Positions 8,726 through 17,559 of a DNA stretch of 64,000 nt are shown here, piece after piece; the first letter of the stretch is position 1, and every line of letters begins with the position of its first letter. The DNA is from UBA966 sp046350355 (GTDB lineage Bacteria > Planctomycetota > Phycisphaerae > Phycisphaerales > SM1A02), in NCBI GenBank assembly GCA_046350355.1, contig JAXMAN010000001.1:1178001-1242000 (forward strand), given 5' to 3'. The notes beneath the pieces were generated by a model. The model had not been told where the DNA came from and did not search any database. It saw nothing but the letters and a program-made list of their open reading frames with translations. The position numbers and the translations under genes are program-made.

Positions 8726-9214
8726 ATGCAGACCCACGCAGCACAGGTCCGTCCCGCGACCAACGACGACATCGCCTGGATCCAGGCACGCCTGGTGGAG
8801 TTCCGCGGCGAGCATGTCCGCAACGACCCCGACCGCTTCGACACCGAGGCGGACCCGGTCGAGGCGTACGCGCAGTGGCTCCCGAAGCTGATCGCGGGCG
8901 AGGGGGGCATCGTGCTCGTCGTCGAGCGCGAGGGCGCGCGGGTGGGCTACCTGCTCGCGGAGATCCACGAGGAGTGCCCGCGCACCTGGAGCGCGCGCCA
9001 CGCGTACCTGCACGACATCTTCCTCGACGCGGCCGCGCGCGGCAGCGGGGCGGGGACGCTGCTGCTCGAGGCGCTCAAGAGCTGGGCGCGCCAGCGCGAC
9101 ATCTGGCAGGTGCGCGCGACGACGGGCATCTGGAACGAGCCATCGCGCGCCTTCTTCCTCAAGCGCGCCTTCCGGCCCGCGTGCGTGGAACTGCTCTGCC
9201 AGCTCGATGAGTAG
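8726..9214 (+). CDS. GNAT family N-acetyltransferase
   Basis: A 162-residue single-domain acetyltransferase. Features are the N-terminal VRPATNDDIAWIQARLVEF strand-helix, motif A near residues 94-115 (LHDIFLDAAARGSGAGTLLL; the acetyl-CoA loop R/QxxGxG/A reads RGSGAG), and the C-terminal NEPSRAFFLKRAF segment typical of the family. It should transfer acetyl from acetyl-CoA to an amine; the substrate cannot be told. It lies 27 bases after the zinc-ribbon protein and converges with the PGPGW gene, whose stop is 3 bases away. Confidence 0.88.
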   Translation: MQTHAAQVRPATNDDIAWIQARLVEFRGEHVRNDPDRFDTEADPVEAYAQWLPKLIAGEGGIVLVVEREGARVGYLLAEIHEECPRTWSARHAYLHDIFLDAAARGSGAGTLLLEALKSWARQRDIWQVRATTGIWNEPSRAFFLKRAFRPACVELLCQLDE

Positions 9215-9217
9215 CGC

Positions 9218-9733
9218 TCACGGCGCGGTGGGCGCGGGCACCGCGGGCGCCGCGTTTGTCGCCGCCGGCCACCGCGTCGTCCGCGCCAGGATCCCCGCCG
9301 CGAGCGGGTCCGTCGGCGCCGCCGCCGCGAGGTCCGCCTGCGCGACGTAGTTCCATCGCCAGCTCAGCTCCGGCTTGCGCACCAGTTCCCAGGTGCCCGC
9401 GCCGTGCACGACGCTCACGAATCCGGGGATCACCGCGAAGACGACGCTGAGCCCGATCCCCGCCACGGGCAGCACCCAGAGCACGCTGCGGGGGACGTTC
9501 GCGCGGTCGGCGGCCTCGCCCGCGCGCCGCTTCACCGCGGCGATCCAGGTGTTGGCGATGGCGAATTCCAGGCTCAGGAAGCCCAGCCCCAGCAGGATGA
9601 CGACCACCCCCGGGCCCGGCAGCACCAGCAGCGCCAGCCCCGCCAGGACCACGCTGCCGCCGACGATTCCCACGACCACGCGCCGCACGGTGCGGTTGGT
9701 GTTCGCGCGGATCCAGTCGAGGAAGCCCTGCAT
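9218..9733 (-). CDS. PGPGW-type membrane protein
   Basis: A 171-residue inner-membrane protein. The segment at residues about 18-58 contains the family signature LLVLPGPGVVVILLGLGFLS followed by EFAIANTWI, with two hydrophobic segments, then a third near residues 85-105 (SVLWVLPVAGIGLSVVFAVI). The PGPGW family has no known biochemical role. The tail is Ala/Pro-rich. ATG at 9733 is chosen because TATCCT (minus strand, 9747 to 9742) lies 8 bases upstream and earlier codons would run into the divergent ettA leader. Confidence 0.82.
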   Translation of the reverse strand: MQGFLDWIRANTNRTVRRVVVGIVGGSVVLAGLALLVLPGPGVVVILLGLGFLSLEFAIANTWIAAVKRRAGEAADRANVPRSVLWVLPVAGIGLSVVFAVIPGFVSVVHGAGTWELVRKPELSWRWNYVAQADLAAAAPTDPLAAGILARTTRWPAATNAAPAVPAPTAP

Positions 9734-9741
9734 GCGGCGCA

Positions 9742-9747
9742 AGGATA
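9742..9747 (-). promoter_or_regulatory. -10-like TATCCT before PGPGW gene
   Basis: Read on the minus strand, TATCCT ends 8 bases before the ATG at 9733. A TACCAT at 9764-9769 on the plus strand could serve ettA, so this 64-base divergent region probably holds two promoters. Confidence 0.45.
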
Positions 9748-9797
9748 GTGCGCGGGTCCGGGCTACCATGTGCGGTCCGAAACCGCAGGAGACGCCG

Positions 9798-11504
9798 ATG
9801 GCCGCACCGACCAAGCCCGGACCCAAGAACGAGACGCAGATCATCTACTCGATGATGGGGGTGACCAAGGAGATCGACCGCAAGGTGATCCTCAAGGACA
9901 TCTCGCTCTCCTACTACTACGGGGCCAAGATCGGCGTGCTGGGCCTCAACGGCAGCGGCAAGTCGACGCTGCTGCGCATCATGGCCGGCGTCGACAAGGC
10001 GTACGAGGGCAAGGTCGTCGCCGCCAACGGCTACTCGATCGGCTACCTCGAGCAGGAGCCGCTGCTGGACGAGTCGCGCACCGTGATCGAGGTCGTGCGC
10101 GACGGCGCCAAGCGCGTCTTCGACCTGCTCAAGCAGTACGACGAGATCAACGCCAAGTTCGGCGAGCCGCTGGACGGCGCCGCGATGGACAAGCTCATGG
10201 CGCGCCAGGCGCAGGTGCAGGAGGAGCTCGACCGCCTCGATGCATGGACCATCGACAGCCAGCTCGAGATGGCGATGGAGGCGCTGCGCTGCCCGCCGCC
10301 GGACCAGCCGGTGAACTCGCTCTCGGGCGGCGAGCGACGCCGCGTCGCGCTCTGCCGGCTGCTGCTGACCAAGCCCGACGTCCTGCTGCTGGACGAGCCG
10401 ACCAACCACCTCGACGCCGAGAGCGTCGCCTGGCTCGAGCAGCACCTGCAGCGCTTCGAGGGCACGATCATCGCGGTCACCCACGACCGCTACTTCCTCG
10501 ACAACGTGGCGGGCTGGATCCTGGAGCTCGACCGCGGCGTGGGCATCCCCTACAAGGGCAACTACACCGGCTGGCTGAAGCAGAAGAAGGCGCGGCTGGA
10601 GATCGAGGAGCGGCAGGCGAGCGCGCGCCAGAAGGCGCTGGCGCACGAGCTGGAGTGGATCTCGCGCAACCCGCAGGGGCGCATGGCCAAGAACAAGGCG
10701 CGCGTCGAGCGCTACGAGCAGCTCGTCTCGCAGAACCAGAAGGAGCGCGCCGCCGAGGTGGAGATCTTCATCCCGCCGGGGCCGCGCCTGGGGTCGCTGG
10801 TCGTCGAGGCGCGCGGCGTCAGCAAGGCCTTCGGCGACAAGCTGCTGCTGGACGACGTGAGCTTCTCGATCCCGCCGGGCGCGATCGTGGGCATCATCGG
10901 TCCCAACGGCGCGGGCAAGACGACGCTCTTCCGCATGATCACCGGCGCGGAGAAGCCCGACAAGGGCGAGCTGCGCGTGGGCGAGTCGGTGAAGCTCGGC
11001 TACGTCGAGCAGAGCCGCGCCACGCTCCCCAACGACAAGAACCTCTGGGAGGCGATCTCCGGCGGCGACGAGAAGATCATGCTCGGCGGCGTCGAGACCA
11101 ACAGCCGCGCCTACGTGGCGCGCTTCGGCTTCACCGGCACGGACCAGAGCAAGATCGTCGGCAACCTCTCCGGCGGCGAGCGCAACCGCGTGCATCTGGC
11201 GCGCATGCTGCGCGAGGGCGCGAACGTGCTCCTGCTGGACGAGCCCACCAACGACCTGGACGTGAACACGATGCGCGCGCTGGAGGAGGGACTCGAGGGA
11301 TTCGCGGGCTGCGCGGTGGTGATCAGCCACGACCGCTGGTTCCTCGACCGCGTCGCGACGCACATCCTGGCCTTCGAGGGCGACAGCAAGGTCTACTTCT
11401 TCAACGGCAACTACTCCGCCTACGAGGAGGACCGCCACCGCCGCCTGGGCCTGCCCGCGGACGCGCCGCCCCGCCGGCTGCAGTACCGCGCGCTGACGCG
11501 CTGA
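9798..11504 (+). CDS. ettA: Energy-dependent translational throttle protein EttA (ABC-F ATPase)
   Basis: A 568-residue ABC-F protein with two ATPase domains and no membrane segments. Domain 1 has Walker A GLNGSGKST, signature LSGGERRRVALCR and Walker B LLLDEPTNHLD; domain 2 has GPNGAGKTT, LSGGERNRVHLAR and LLLDEPTNDLD. The linker near residues 255-320 (RNPQGRMAKNKARVERYE) is the family's P-site tRNA interaction motif, and the arm insertion in domain 1 (about 95-150) fits EttA rather than Uup. EttA binds the ribosomal E site and gates the first elongation step according to ATP/ADP ratio. A clear Shine-Dalgarno CAGGAG lies 7 bases before the ATG at 9798. Length matches the family. Confidence 0.95.
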   Translation: MAAPTKPGPKNETQIIYSMMGVTKEIDRKVILKDISLSYYYGAKIGVLGLNGSGKSTLLRIMAGVDKAYEGKVVAANGYSIGYLEQEPLLDESRTVIEVVRDGAKRVFDLLKQYDEINAKFGEPLDGAAMDKLMARQAQVQEELDRLDAWTIDSQLEMAMEALRCPPPDQPVNSLSGGERRRVALCRLLLTKPDVLLLDEPTNHLDAESVAWLEQHLQRFEGTIIAVTHDRYFLDNVAGWILELDRGVGIPYKGNYTGWLKQKKARLEIEERQASARQKALAHELEWISRNPQGRMAKNKARVERYEQLVSQNQKERAAEVEIFIPPGPRLGSLVVEARGVSKAFGDKLLLDDVSFSIPPGAIVGIIGPNGAGKTTLFRMITGAEKPDKGELRVGESVKLGYVEQSRATLPNDKNLWEAISGGDEKIMLGGVETNSRAYVARFGFTGTDQSKIVGNLSGGERNRVHLARMLREGANVLLLDEPTNDLDVNTMRALEEGLEGFAGCAVVISHDRWFLDRVATHILAFEGDSKVYFFNGNYSAYEEDRHRRLGLPADAPPRRLQYRALTR

Positions 11505-11538
11505 CGCGCCGGCGCCCGGCTCGGGTAGGTTGCGCGGC

Positions 11539-12693
11539 ATGAAGACCGTGCGCCTGATGGCGGGCATCCCCGCCGCCAACCGCAGCCTGTACCACGCCGT
11601 CCGCTTCAGCGTGGGCGATCCCGCCGCCTGCATCGACTTCCAGGAGCAGGGCGGCCGCGCCCGGCGCCTCTTCATCCTGCGTGACATCGAGATGGACCGC
11701 GCCCGCCGCAACGCGCGCGCCGACGCCGTCGCCTGCCCGCGCGACTTCGAGCCCGCGGGCGGCCTCTCCGGCGACCGCGAGACCGCCACCGCGCAGGCGG
11801 TCGCCGAGTGCCTGCGCCGCGAGGGGATCGCGCGCGTCGTCTCCGACCGCACGCTGCCGCTGATCTTCGCCGACCACATCCGCCAGGCGGGCATCGCGCT
11901 GGAGTACGACCCGCAGATGGGCGTGCTCGCGCGCCGCTCCAAGGACGCGCAGGAGGTCGAGTGGCTGCGCGACGCGCAGCGCGCCACCGAGGGCGCGATG
12001 CGCATGGCGTGCGAGACGATCGCGCGCGCGCAGGCGGACCGCACCGGCGCGCTCCTGCACGAGGGCGAGCCGCTCACGAGCGAGCGCGTGCGCTTCCTCG
12101 TCGATGTCCACCTCATGCGCGAGGGCTTCTCGAACCCCGCGCCGATCGTCGCCTGCGGCGCGCAGGGCGCCGACTGCCACGACCACGGCCACGGCCCGCT
12201 GCGCACCGGGGAGCCGGTGATCGTCGACATCTTCCCGCGCTGCGGGCGCACCTTCTACAACGGCGACTGCACGCGCACGGTGGTGCACGGCACGCCGCGT
12301 CCGGAGCTGGTGCGCATGCACGCGACGGTCGTCGCCGCCAAGCGCGCGGCGATCGCGGCGGTGCGCGCGGGCGTCACCGGCGAGGCGGTGCACCGCGCCA
12401 CGCTGGGCGTGATCCACGGCGCGGGCTATCCCAGCGGGCTCGCCCCCGCGGACGCGCCGGACTCCTGGACGGGCATGACCCACGGCACCGGCCACGGCAT
12501 CGGCCTGGAGGTGCACGAGCCGCCGCTGCTGGACTTCAAGGGCCCGGAGCTGGTGGCCGGCGACGCGCTCACGATCGAGCCGGGGCTCTACGGCCGCGCG
12601 CACGGCGGCGTGCGCGTCGAGGACATGGTGATCGTGCAGGCGGACGGGTGCATGAACCTCAACACCTTGCCCGAGGGGCTCGACTGGCGCTGA
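11539..12693 (+). CDS. M24 family metallopeptidase (Xaa-Pro aminopeptidase type)
   Basis: A 384-residue cytoplasmic pita-bread peptidase. The N-terminal creatinase-like domain (1-145) is followed by the catalytic domain with all five metal ligands: Asp230 (DIFPR), Asp243 (GDCTRT), His319 (HGTGHGIG), Glu347 (TIEPGLY) and Glu361 (RVEDM). It should remove N-terminal residues preceding proline from peptides using two divalent metals. A TAGGTT at 11526-11531 lies 7 bases before the ATG. It converges on the hypothetical gene at 12730-13497. Confidence 0.92.
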   Translation: MKTVRLMAGIPAANRSLYHAVRFSVGDPAACIDFQEQGGRARRLFILRDIEMDRARRNARADAVACPRDFEPAGGLSGDRETATAQAVAECLRREGIARVVSDRTLPLIFADHIRQAGIALEYDPQMGVLARRSKDAQEVEWLRDAQRATEGAMRMACETIARAQADRTGALLHEGEPLTSERVRFLVDVHLMREGFSNPAPIVACGAQGADCHDHGHGPLRTGEPVIVDIFPRCGRTFYNGDCTRTVVHGTPRPELVRMHATVVAAKRAAIAAVRAGVTGEAVHRATLGVIHGAGYPSGLAPADAPDSWTGMTHGTGHGIGLEVHEPPLLDFKGPELVAGDALTIEPGLYGRAHGGVRVEDMVIVQADGCMNLNTLPEGLDWR

Positions 12694-12729
12694 GGACCCG
12701 GCGCGGCGCGGGCGCGCCGCGGGCGGCGG

Positions 12730-13497
12730 TCAGTCCTCGTCCTCGCCCTCGATGGCGCGGCGGCGCGGCTTCTCGCCCAGCTCGGCGGCGAGCTCCGCCT
12801 CGTCGATGGTCTCGAGCTCCTCGTCGAGCGGATCCTCCGTCGCGCCGGAGCGCACGAAGCCCTTGGCGGCCTCCTTGCACTTCTCGGCCAGGAGCTGGTG
12901 GAGCTTCTCGTGGTCGGGGACGGCGTCGAGCGCGCCCAGGATGAAGTCGATCTGGCGGTCGAGCTCCATGCCCGTGTCGAGCATCTCGATCGCCGCGTCG
13001 CCGAGCTGCTCCATCGCGCCGACGAACCAGGCGAAGTCGGGCTTCTCCCACGCGGCGGGGGGCTTGATGCGCGCGCGCACCGTGAACTGGCCGATCGCGA
13101 CGACGGGGCAGAGGCCCATGCGCGTGCGCGGCTCGCGGCAGATGACGGCGACGGGGATCTCGCGGCGCAGCGCGGCCAGGCGCAGGCGGCGCGCGTCGGC
13201 GCCGACCGAGGGCGGCTGCACGAGGTAGCACCCCTTGCTCATGGGCATCTCCTCGGAGATGTCCTGCTCGAGGATGCGGATCTTCTTCCCCGCGAAGGCG
13301 GCCTGGATGCGCTGGCGGCGCGACTCCTGCAGCGGCAGGGCGATGCGCCCGAGGGTCGCGAAGTCCTCCTCGCGGCGGGCGAGCTCCATCGCCTTCTGGC
13401 AGACGCGCTCGGCCTCGAACCACTGCGAGCGGCGCAGCGCCGCCTCCGCCCGCTCCATCAACTCGTCGACCTTCTCGTTGCGGGGCGTCGAACTCAT
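12730..13497 (-). CDS. Conserved hypothetical protein downstream of lpxA
   Basis: A 255-residue soluble protein. Residues about 8-45 look like one TPR-type helical pair (RAEAALRRSQWFEAERVCQK), the centre (LVQPPSVGADARRLRLAALR) is alpha/beta, and the acidic C-terminus is charged (AIEGEDED). I do not recognise the family. It follows lpxA by 66 bases on the same strand, but TATGAT at 13512-13507, 9 bases before the ATG, suggests its own promoter. A role linked to LPS is not shown by the sequence. Confidence 0.75.
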   Translation of the reverse strand: MSSTPRNEKVDELMERAEAALRRSQWFEAERVCQKAMELARREEDFATLGRIALPLQESRRQRIQAAFAGKKIRILEQDISEEMPMSKGCYLVQPPSVGADARRLRLAALRREIPVAVICREPRTRMGLCPVVAIGQFTVRARIKPPAAWEKPDFAWFVGAMEQLGDAAIEMLDTGMELDRQIDFILGALDAVPDHEKLHQLLAEKCKEAAKGFVRSGATEDPLDEELETIDEAELAAELGEKPRRRAIEGEDED

Positions 13498-13506
13498 GGT
13501 CCGGCG

Positions 13507-13512
13507 ATCATA
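13507..13512 (-). promoter_or_regulatory. -10-like TATGAT before hypothetical gene
   Basis: Minus-strand TATGAT ends 9 bases before the ATG at 13497, with no Shine-Dalgarno in between. A -35 is not evident. Confidence 0.4.
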
Positions 13513-13563
13513 CGGCGACCGCGCCTGCCGGGCGCCCGCCGGGGCGGCGGGGCGCCGGGGCCG

Positions 13564-14394
13564 CTACTCGCGCCGGCCGCCCGCGCGGCGGTCGTCGGGG
13601 CGCTGCACCTCGAGGCTGCGGCCGTGCACCCCGCGCGCCTGCGCGTTGACGGCGTTCACCAGGATCTCGACCGAGCGCACCCCGGGGTACTTGGCCATCA
13701 GGCCGCTGATCTTCTCGCCCAGGCTGCCGCCGCGGTCGCGGAAGAGGCGCTTGTACGCCTCCTTCATCGCCTCGATGTCCGTCTCGGTGAAGCCGCGGCG
13801 CGCCATCGCGATGTGGTTGTGGCCGCGCACCTCGGCGGGGTTGCCCTCGACGATCATGAAGGGCGGCACGTCCATCGAGACGCGCGCCATCGCGCCGACG
13901 AAGGCGCTGGTGCCGATCACGACGAAGTGGTGGATGCCCGCGCCGCCGCCGATGTTCGCGGCGTCCTGGACCACCGAGTGGCCCGCGAGCATCACGTTGT
14001 TCGCCAGGATGCAGCTGTTGCCGATGATGCAGTCGTGGGCGACGTGCACCGTGCCCATGATGAGGTTGTCGCTGCCGATGCGCGTCGTGCCGCCGCCGTT
14101 CTCGGTGCCGCGGTGGATGGTGACGTGCTCGCGGATCTGGTTGCGGTCGCCGATCTCGCAGGTGGTCCGCTCGCCGTGGTACTTGCGGTCCTGCGGCGTG
14201 CCGCCCACGTAGGCGAAGGGGAAGATCTCGTTCTGGCGGCCGATGCGCGTGTGCGCCTCGACGATCACGTGGCTGCGCAGGACGGTGCCGTCGCCGATGC
14301 TCACGTCGGGGCCGACGACGCACCACGGGCCGATCTCGGCGGTCGGGGCGACGCGGGCGGTGGAGTCGACGATGGCGGTTGGGTGGATCGTCAT
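13564..14394 (-). CDS. lpxA: Acyl-ACP--UDP-N-acetylglucosamine O-acyltransferase LpxA
   Basis: A 276-residue left-handed beta-helix acyltransferase. Hexapeptide repeats run from residue 5 to about 190 (HPTAIVDSTARVAPTAEIGP; GDGTVLRSHVIVEAHTRIGR). The catalytic-His motif region NLIMGTVHVAHDCIIGN and the substrate segment GGTPQDRKY are present, and the C-terminus is helical (EAMKEAYKRLFRD). It adds the 3-hydroxyacyl chain to UDP-GlcNAc, the first step of lipid A synthesis. It follows lpxC-fabZ by 34 bases in the BamA/Skp/Lpx operon. Length is close to the usual 260-270. Confidence 0.95.
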   Translation of the reverse strand: MTIHPTAIVDSTARVAPTAEIGPWCVVGPDVSIGDGTVLRSHVIVEAHTRIGRQNEIFPFAYVGGTPQDRKYHGERTTCEIGDRNQIREHVTIHRGTENGGGTTRIGSDNLIMGTVHVAHDCIIGNSCILANNVMLAGHSVVQDAANIGGGAGIHHFVVIGTSAFVGAMARVSMDVPPFMIVEGNPAEVRGHNHIAMARRGFTETDIEAMKEAYKRLFRDRGGSLGEKISGLMAKYPGVRSVEILVNAVNAQARGVHGRSLEVQRPDDRRAGGRRE

Positions 14395-14428
14395 GGGCGT
14401 GGGCGCGCCGTCGCGCGGCGCGTCGGGG

Positions 14429-15805
14429 TCACTCGAAGTCCTGGTCGACCATCATGAAGCGGATCTCGGCCTCGGCGGCGACCTTGTCGCCCACCAGCGC
14501 CCTGGCGCGCACGGCCGCGCTGCGGGAGGTGGCGCGCATCGCCTCGACCTCCAGCACGAGCTGGTCGCCCGGCGTGACCGCCTTGCGCAGCTTCACCTTG
14601 TCCAGCGAGAGCAGCACCGCGACCTTGCCGGTGTGCTCGAGCGTCTGGCTCAGCAGCAGGCCGCCCATCTGCGCCAGCGCCTCGACGATGAGGACGCCGG
14701 GCATGATCGGCGTGCCCGGGTAGTGCCCCTGGAAGAAGGGCTCGTTGATGGTGACGTTCTTGACGCCCGCGGCGCGGCGGCCCGGCGCCATCTCCAGCAC
14801 GCGGTCCACCAGCAGCATCGGGAAGCGGTGGGGCATGAGGCGCCCGATCGCGCGCGCGTCCATGTCGCGGCCGTCCAGCAGCAGGCGCGACTGCCGGTCG
14901 CGCTGGATCAGGCGCAGCAGGCGCATGCCCAGCTGGCGGTTGAGGCCGTGGCCGGAGCGGTTGGCGACGACCTGGCACTCGACGATGCGGCCGACCAGCG
15001 AGAGGTCGCCGATGACGTCGAGGATCTTGTGGCGGACCGGCTCGTCGGGGAAGCGGTAGGTGTTCTGGATCGGGCCCTCGTCGCCGATGACGAGCACGTC
15101 GCGCGGCGTGAGGTGGCGGCAGAGCCCCGCCTGCCAGAGCGCCTCCGCCTCCTCCTTGAGGCTGAAGGTGCGCGCGGGCGCGATCTCGGCGACGTAGTCG
15201 TCGCGCGCGGGGTCGAAGCTCCACGCCTGGTGCGGGATGCGCGAGGCGTGGCGGCCGTAGTCGAGGTCGTAGAGGACGACCATCCCCGCGGGGCTGTCGG
15301 CGGGGAGCGCGGCGATCTTCGCGTCGCCCTCCTCGACCACGATCGGCTCGCGCAGGCGGTAGGTGCGGCGCGGGGCCTCCTGCTCGGCGACGCCGGCGGC
15401 GCGGATCGGCTCGACGAAGGGCATCGCGCTGCCGTCGCCGCAGGGGAGCTCGGGACCGTGCAGGCGCAGGAGCGCGTTGTCGACGCCCAGTCCGCGCAGC
15501 GCGCTCAGGCAGTGCTCGACCGTCTCGATGGTGACCTGGCCGGCCTTCAGCGTGGTGCGGCGCGCGTTGGGGATGACGTTGCTGACGAGCGCGGGGATGA
15601 CCACCGGCTGCTCGAGGTCGGTGCGCTCGAAGACGATGCCGTGGTCCGGGGGCGCGGGCAGGATGGTGAGCGTCGCCTCGCGGCCGAGCATCAGCCCCTT
15701 GCCCGAGACGACCGCCTGCGCGGCGATGGTCCGCTGCCGCGGCGCGCCCGGCGCGGCCGGGGGCTCGGTGGCGTGGGTCTGGGGAAGCTGCGCGGCGGCG
15801 GTCAC
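14429..15805 (-). CDS. lpxC-fabZ: Bifunctional LpxC deacetylase / FabZ dehydratase
   Basis: A 458-residue fusion. Residues about 22-305 are LpxC, the zinc deacetylase committing UDP-GlcNAc derivatives to lipid A: Glu97-His98 (VEHCLSAL), His259 and Asp263 (HKILDVIGD) and catalytic His286 (SGHGLNRQ). Residues about 315-458 are FabZ, a 3-hydroxyacyl-ACP dehydratase, with His326 (PHRFPMLLVDR) and Glu375 (PGVLIVEALAQMGG). Both sites are intact, so hydroxyacyl-ACP use by lipid A synthesis and fatty acid elongation are physically tied. The GTG start at 15805 overlaps the lpxD stop as GTGA. Such fusions are known in Bacteroidetes and some planctomycetes. Confidence 0.95.
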   Translation of the reverse strand: MTAAAQLPQTHATEPPAAPGAPRQRTIAAQAVVSGKGLMLGREATLTILPAPPDHGIVFERTDLEQPVVIPALVSNVIPNARRTTLKAGQVTIETVEHCLSALRGLGVDNALLRLHGPELPCGDGSAMPFVEPIRAAGVAEQEAPRRTYRLREPIVVEEGDAKIAALPADSPAGMVVLYDLDYGRHASRIPHQAWSFDPARDDYVAEIAPARTFSLKEEAEALWQAGLCRHLTPRDVLVIGDEGPIQNTYRFPDEPVRHKILDVIGDLSLVGRIVECQVVANRSGHGLNRQLGMRLLRLIQRDRQSRLLLDGRDMDARAIGRLMPHRFPMLLVDRVLEMAPGRRAAGVKNVTINEPFFQGHYPGTPIMPGVLIVEALAQMGGLLLSQTLEHTGKVAVLLSLDKVKLRKAVTPGDQLVLEVEAMRATSRSAAVRARALVGDKVAAEAEIRFMMVDQDFE

Positions 15806-16854
15806 GGCGAGGCGGCCTCGGAGTCCTTGAGCAGCTTGAGGATCGGCTTCGCGGAGGCGGCCAGCTTGCGCAGCGCGGCCTCCTCGCGCAGGGCCAGGCG
15901 GATCTCCTGCGCGGGGTAGCCGCCCCAGGTCTCGCCGGCGGGGATGTCGGTCATGACGGCCGCGCGCGCGGCGATGCGCGCGCCGCTGCCGATGCGCAGG
16001 TGCGGGGCGAGCCCGCCGCCGCCGCCGATGAGCACGCCGTCGCCGAGCTGCGTGCTGCCCGCGATGCCGACATGGCCGCTGAGCATGCACATCTTCCCGA
16101 TCACCACGTTGTGCCCGATCTGGCAGAGGTTGTCGATCTTGGTGCCGAAGCCGATGCGCGTCGCGCCGAACTTGCCGCGGTCGATGGTGGTGCCGCAGCC
16201 GATCTCGACCTCGTCCTCGAGGACCACGTTGCCCAGGTGCGGCACGCGCAGGACGCGGCGGCCGTCGGCGCTGGGGCGGTAGCCGAAGCCGTCGCCGCCG
16301 ACGACGCAGTTGGCGCCCAGCACGCAGCGCGCGCCGACGACGCAGCGCTCGCGCACGACCGCGCCCGCGTGCAGGAGGGTGCCCGCGCCGATGCTCGCAT
16401 CCGCGTAGATCACGCAGTTGGCGTGGATCGCGGCGCCCGCGCCGACGACGCAGCGCTCGCCGACGACGACCCCCGCGCCGATGCGCGCGTCGGGGGCGAC
16501 GGTGGCGCTGGGATGCACGCGCGCCGTCGGGTCGACGCCCGCCGCGGGGAGGGTCTCGCCCTGCCAGAAGCGGTCGAGGATGGCGATCATCGCCAGGTCG
16601 GCGTCCTCCACCACGATGAGCGCGCGCGAGGCGGCGTCGTGGCCGGGGACGGCGACGCCGCGGGTGACGACGGCGGTGCCTGCGCCCGAGGCGGACCAGC
16701 GGTTGGCGTTGGTCGCGTCGACGATGAAGGTGAGCTGCTCGCGCGTCGCGTCGGCCAGGCTGTTGAGGCCGCGCACAGGCAGGTCCGCGGGTCCTTCGAG
16801 GACGCCGCCGACGAGCTGCGCGACGCTTCCGGAGGTGTGCGCTGCCTGGCTCAC
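15802..16854 (-). CDS. lpxD: UDP-3-O-acylglucosamine N-acyltransferase LpxD
   Basis: A 350-residue enzyme of lipid A synthesis. The N-terminal domain (1-105) contains the LTFIVDATNANRW segment that corresponds to the family's uridine-binding region, followed by a long hexapeptide beta-helix (HPSATVAPDARIGAGVVVGE onward) with IGHNVVIGKMCMLSGHVG holding the catalytic His region. It adds the second 3-hydroxyacyl chain at the amine. The GTG start at 16854 overlaps the skp stop by 4 bases (GTGA), which indicates translational coupling. The Ser/Ala-rich tail matters little. Confidence 0.94.
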   Translation of the reverse strand: MSQAAHTSGSVAQLVGGVLEGPADLPVRGLNSLADATREQLTFIVDATNANRWSASGAGTAVVTRGVAVPGHDAASRALIVVEDADLAMIAILDRFWQGETLPAAGVDPTARVHPSATVAPDARIGAGVVVGERCVVGAGAAIHANCVIYADASIGAGTLLHAGAVVRERCVVGARCVLGANCVVGGDGFGYRPSADGRRVLRVPHLGNVVLEDEVEIGCGTTIDRGKFGATRIGFGTKIDNLCQIGHNVVIGKMCMLSGHVGIAGSTQLGDGVLIGGGGGLAPHLRIGSGARIAARAAVMTDIPAGETWGGYPAQEIRLALREEAALRKLAASAKPILKLLKDSEAASP

Positions 16855-17534
16855 TTCGGGGTCGCCGGCGCGGAGCCGCCTCCGGCCGGGGGGTTCGCGG
16901 CGGGGGTCGAGCCCGCGGCGGGCGCCGCCGCGGGCGCGGGCGCCGCGACGATCACGCCGCCGCGCGCCTTGTAGTCGGCGTTGGCGCGCGCGATGAGCGC
17001 GTCGGTGACGTCCATGGAGCCGTCGGCGACCAGGAAGCGGCGGAGCGCGAGCTGCTGGCGCGTGCCCTGCACGTTCGCCGGCTCGATCGGCGGGATCGAG
17101 TCGTTCACCAGGATGTAGTCGATCTTCTGCTCCTTGGCGAGCGCGACCGCGGCGTCGCGGACATGCGCGTAGAGGTCGCGCAGCGCGGAGGCGCGCTCGG
17201 CCTCGATCTTGAGCTGGCCGAACTGGTCCTGCGCGCCCAGGGCGCCCACGGCCTCCTCGACCTTGCGCAGCGCCTCGTTGTAGGGGGGCGTGCCGGGCTT
17301 GTAGCTCTCGAGCTCGGCGCTGAGGTCCTGCAGCTCGCGGCTCATGCGGTCCTTGTCGGCGGCCATCTTGTCCGCCACCTGCTTCACGCGCTGCTCGAGG
17401 TAGCGCTGCTCGTCCAGGCCGTCGAAGACCTTGGTGATGTCGACCGTCGCGACGGTGGCGGGGCGGCCCGGGAAGGACACGGCGGCGCCCAGCAGGAGGA
17501 TCGCTGCGCCGAGGAGGATCGTCGTCTTCTTCAT
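16851..17534 (-). CDS. OmpH/Skp-family periplasmic chaperone, copy 2 (downstream)
   Basis: A 227-residue exported chaperone. The signal peptide (MKKTTILLGAAILLLGAAVS) precedes the OmpH core: VDITKVFDGLDEQRYLEQRV, long coiled-coil tentacles (about 50-105) and the closing strand YILVNDSI. Skp binds unfolded outer-membrane proteins between SecYEG and BamA. The C-terminus is an Ala/Pro-rich tail of about 40 residues. Upstream is a second Skp-like gene, 25 bases away, so the pair arose by duplication. The start is placed at the ATG of the signal peptide. Confidence 0.88.
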   Translation of the reverse strand: MKKTTILLGAAILLLGAAVSFPGRPATVATVDITKVFDGLDEQRYLEQRVKQVADKMAADKDRMSRELQDLSAELESYKPGTPPYNEALRKVEEAVGALGAQDQFGQLKIEAERASALRDLYAHVRDAAVALAKEQKIDYILVNDSIPPIEPANVQGTRQQLALRRFLVADGSMDVTDALIARANADYKARGGVIVAAPAPAAAPAAGSTPAANPPAGGGSAPATPK

Positions 17535-17559
17535 GGTGTGGTGGTCCGTGTGGGGTGGT

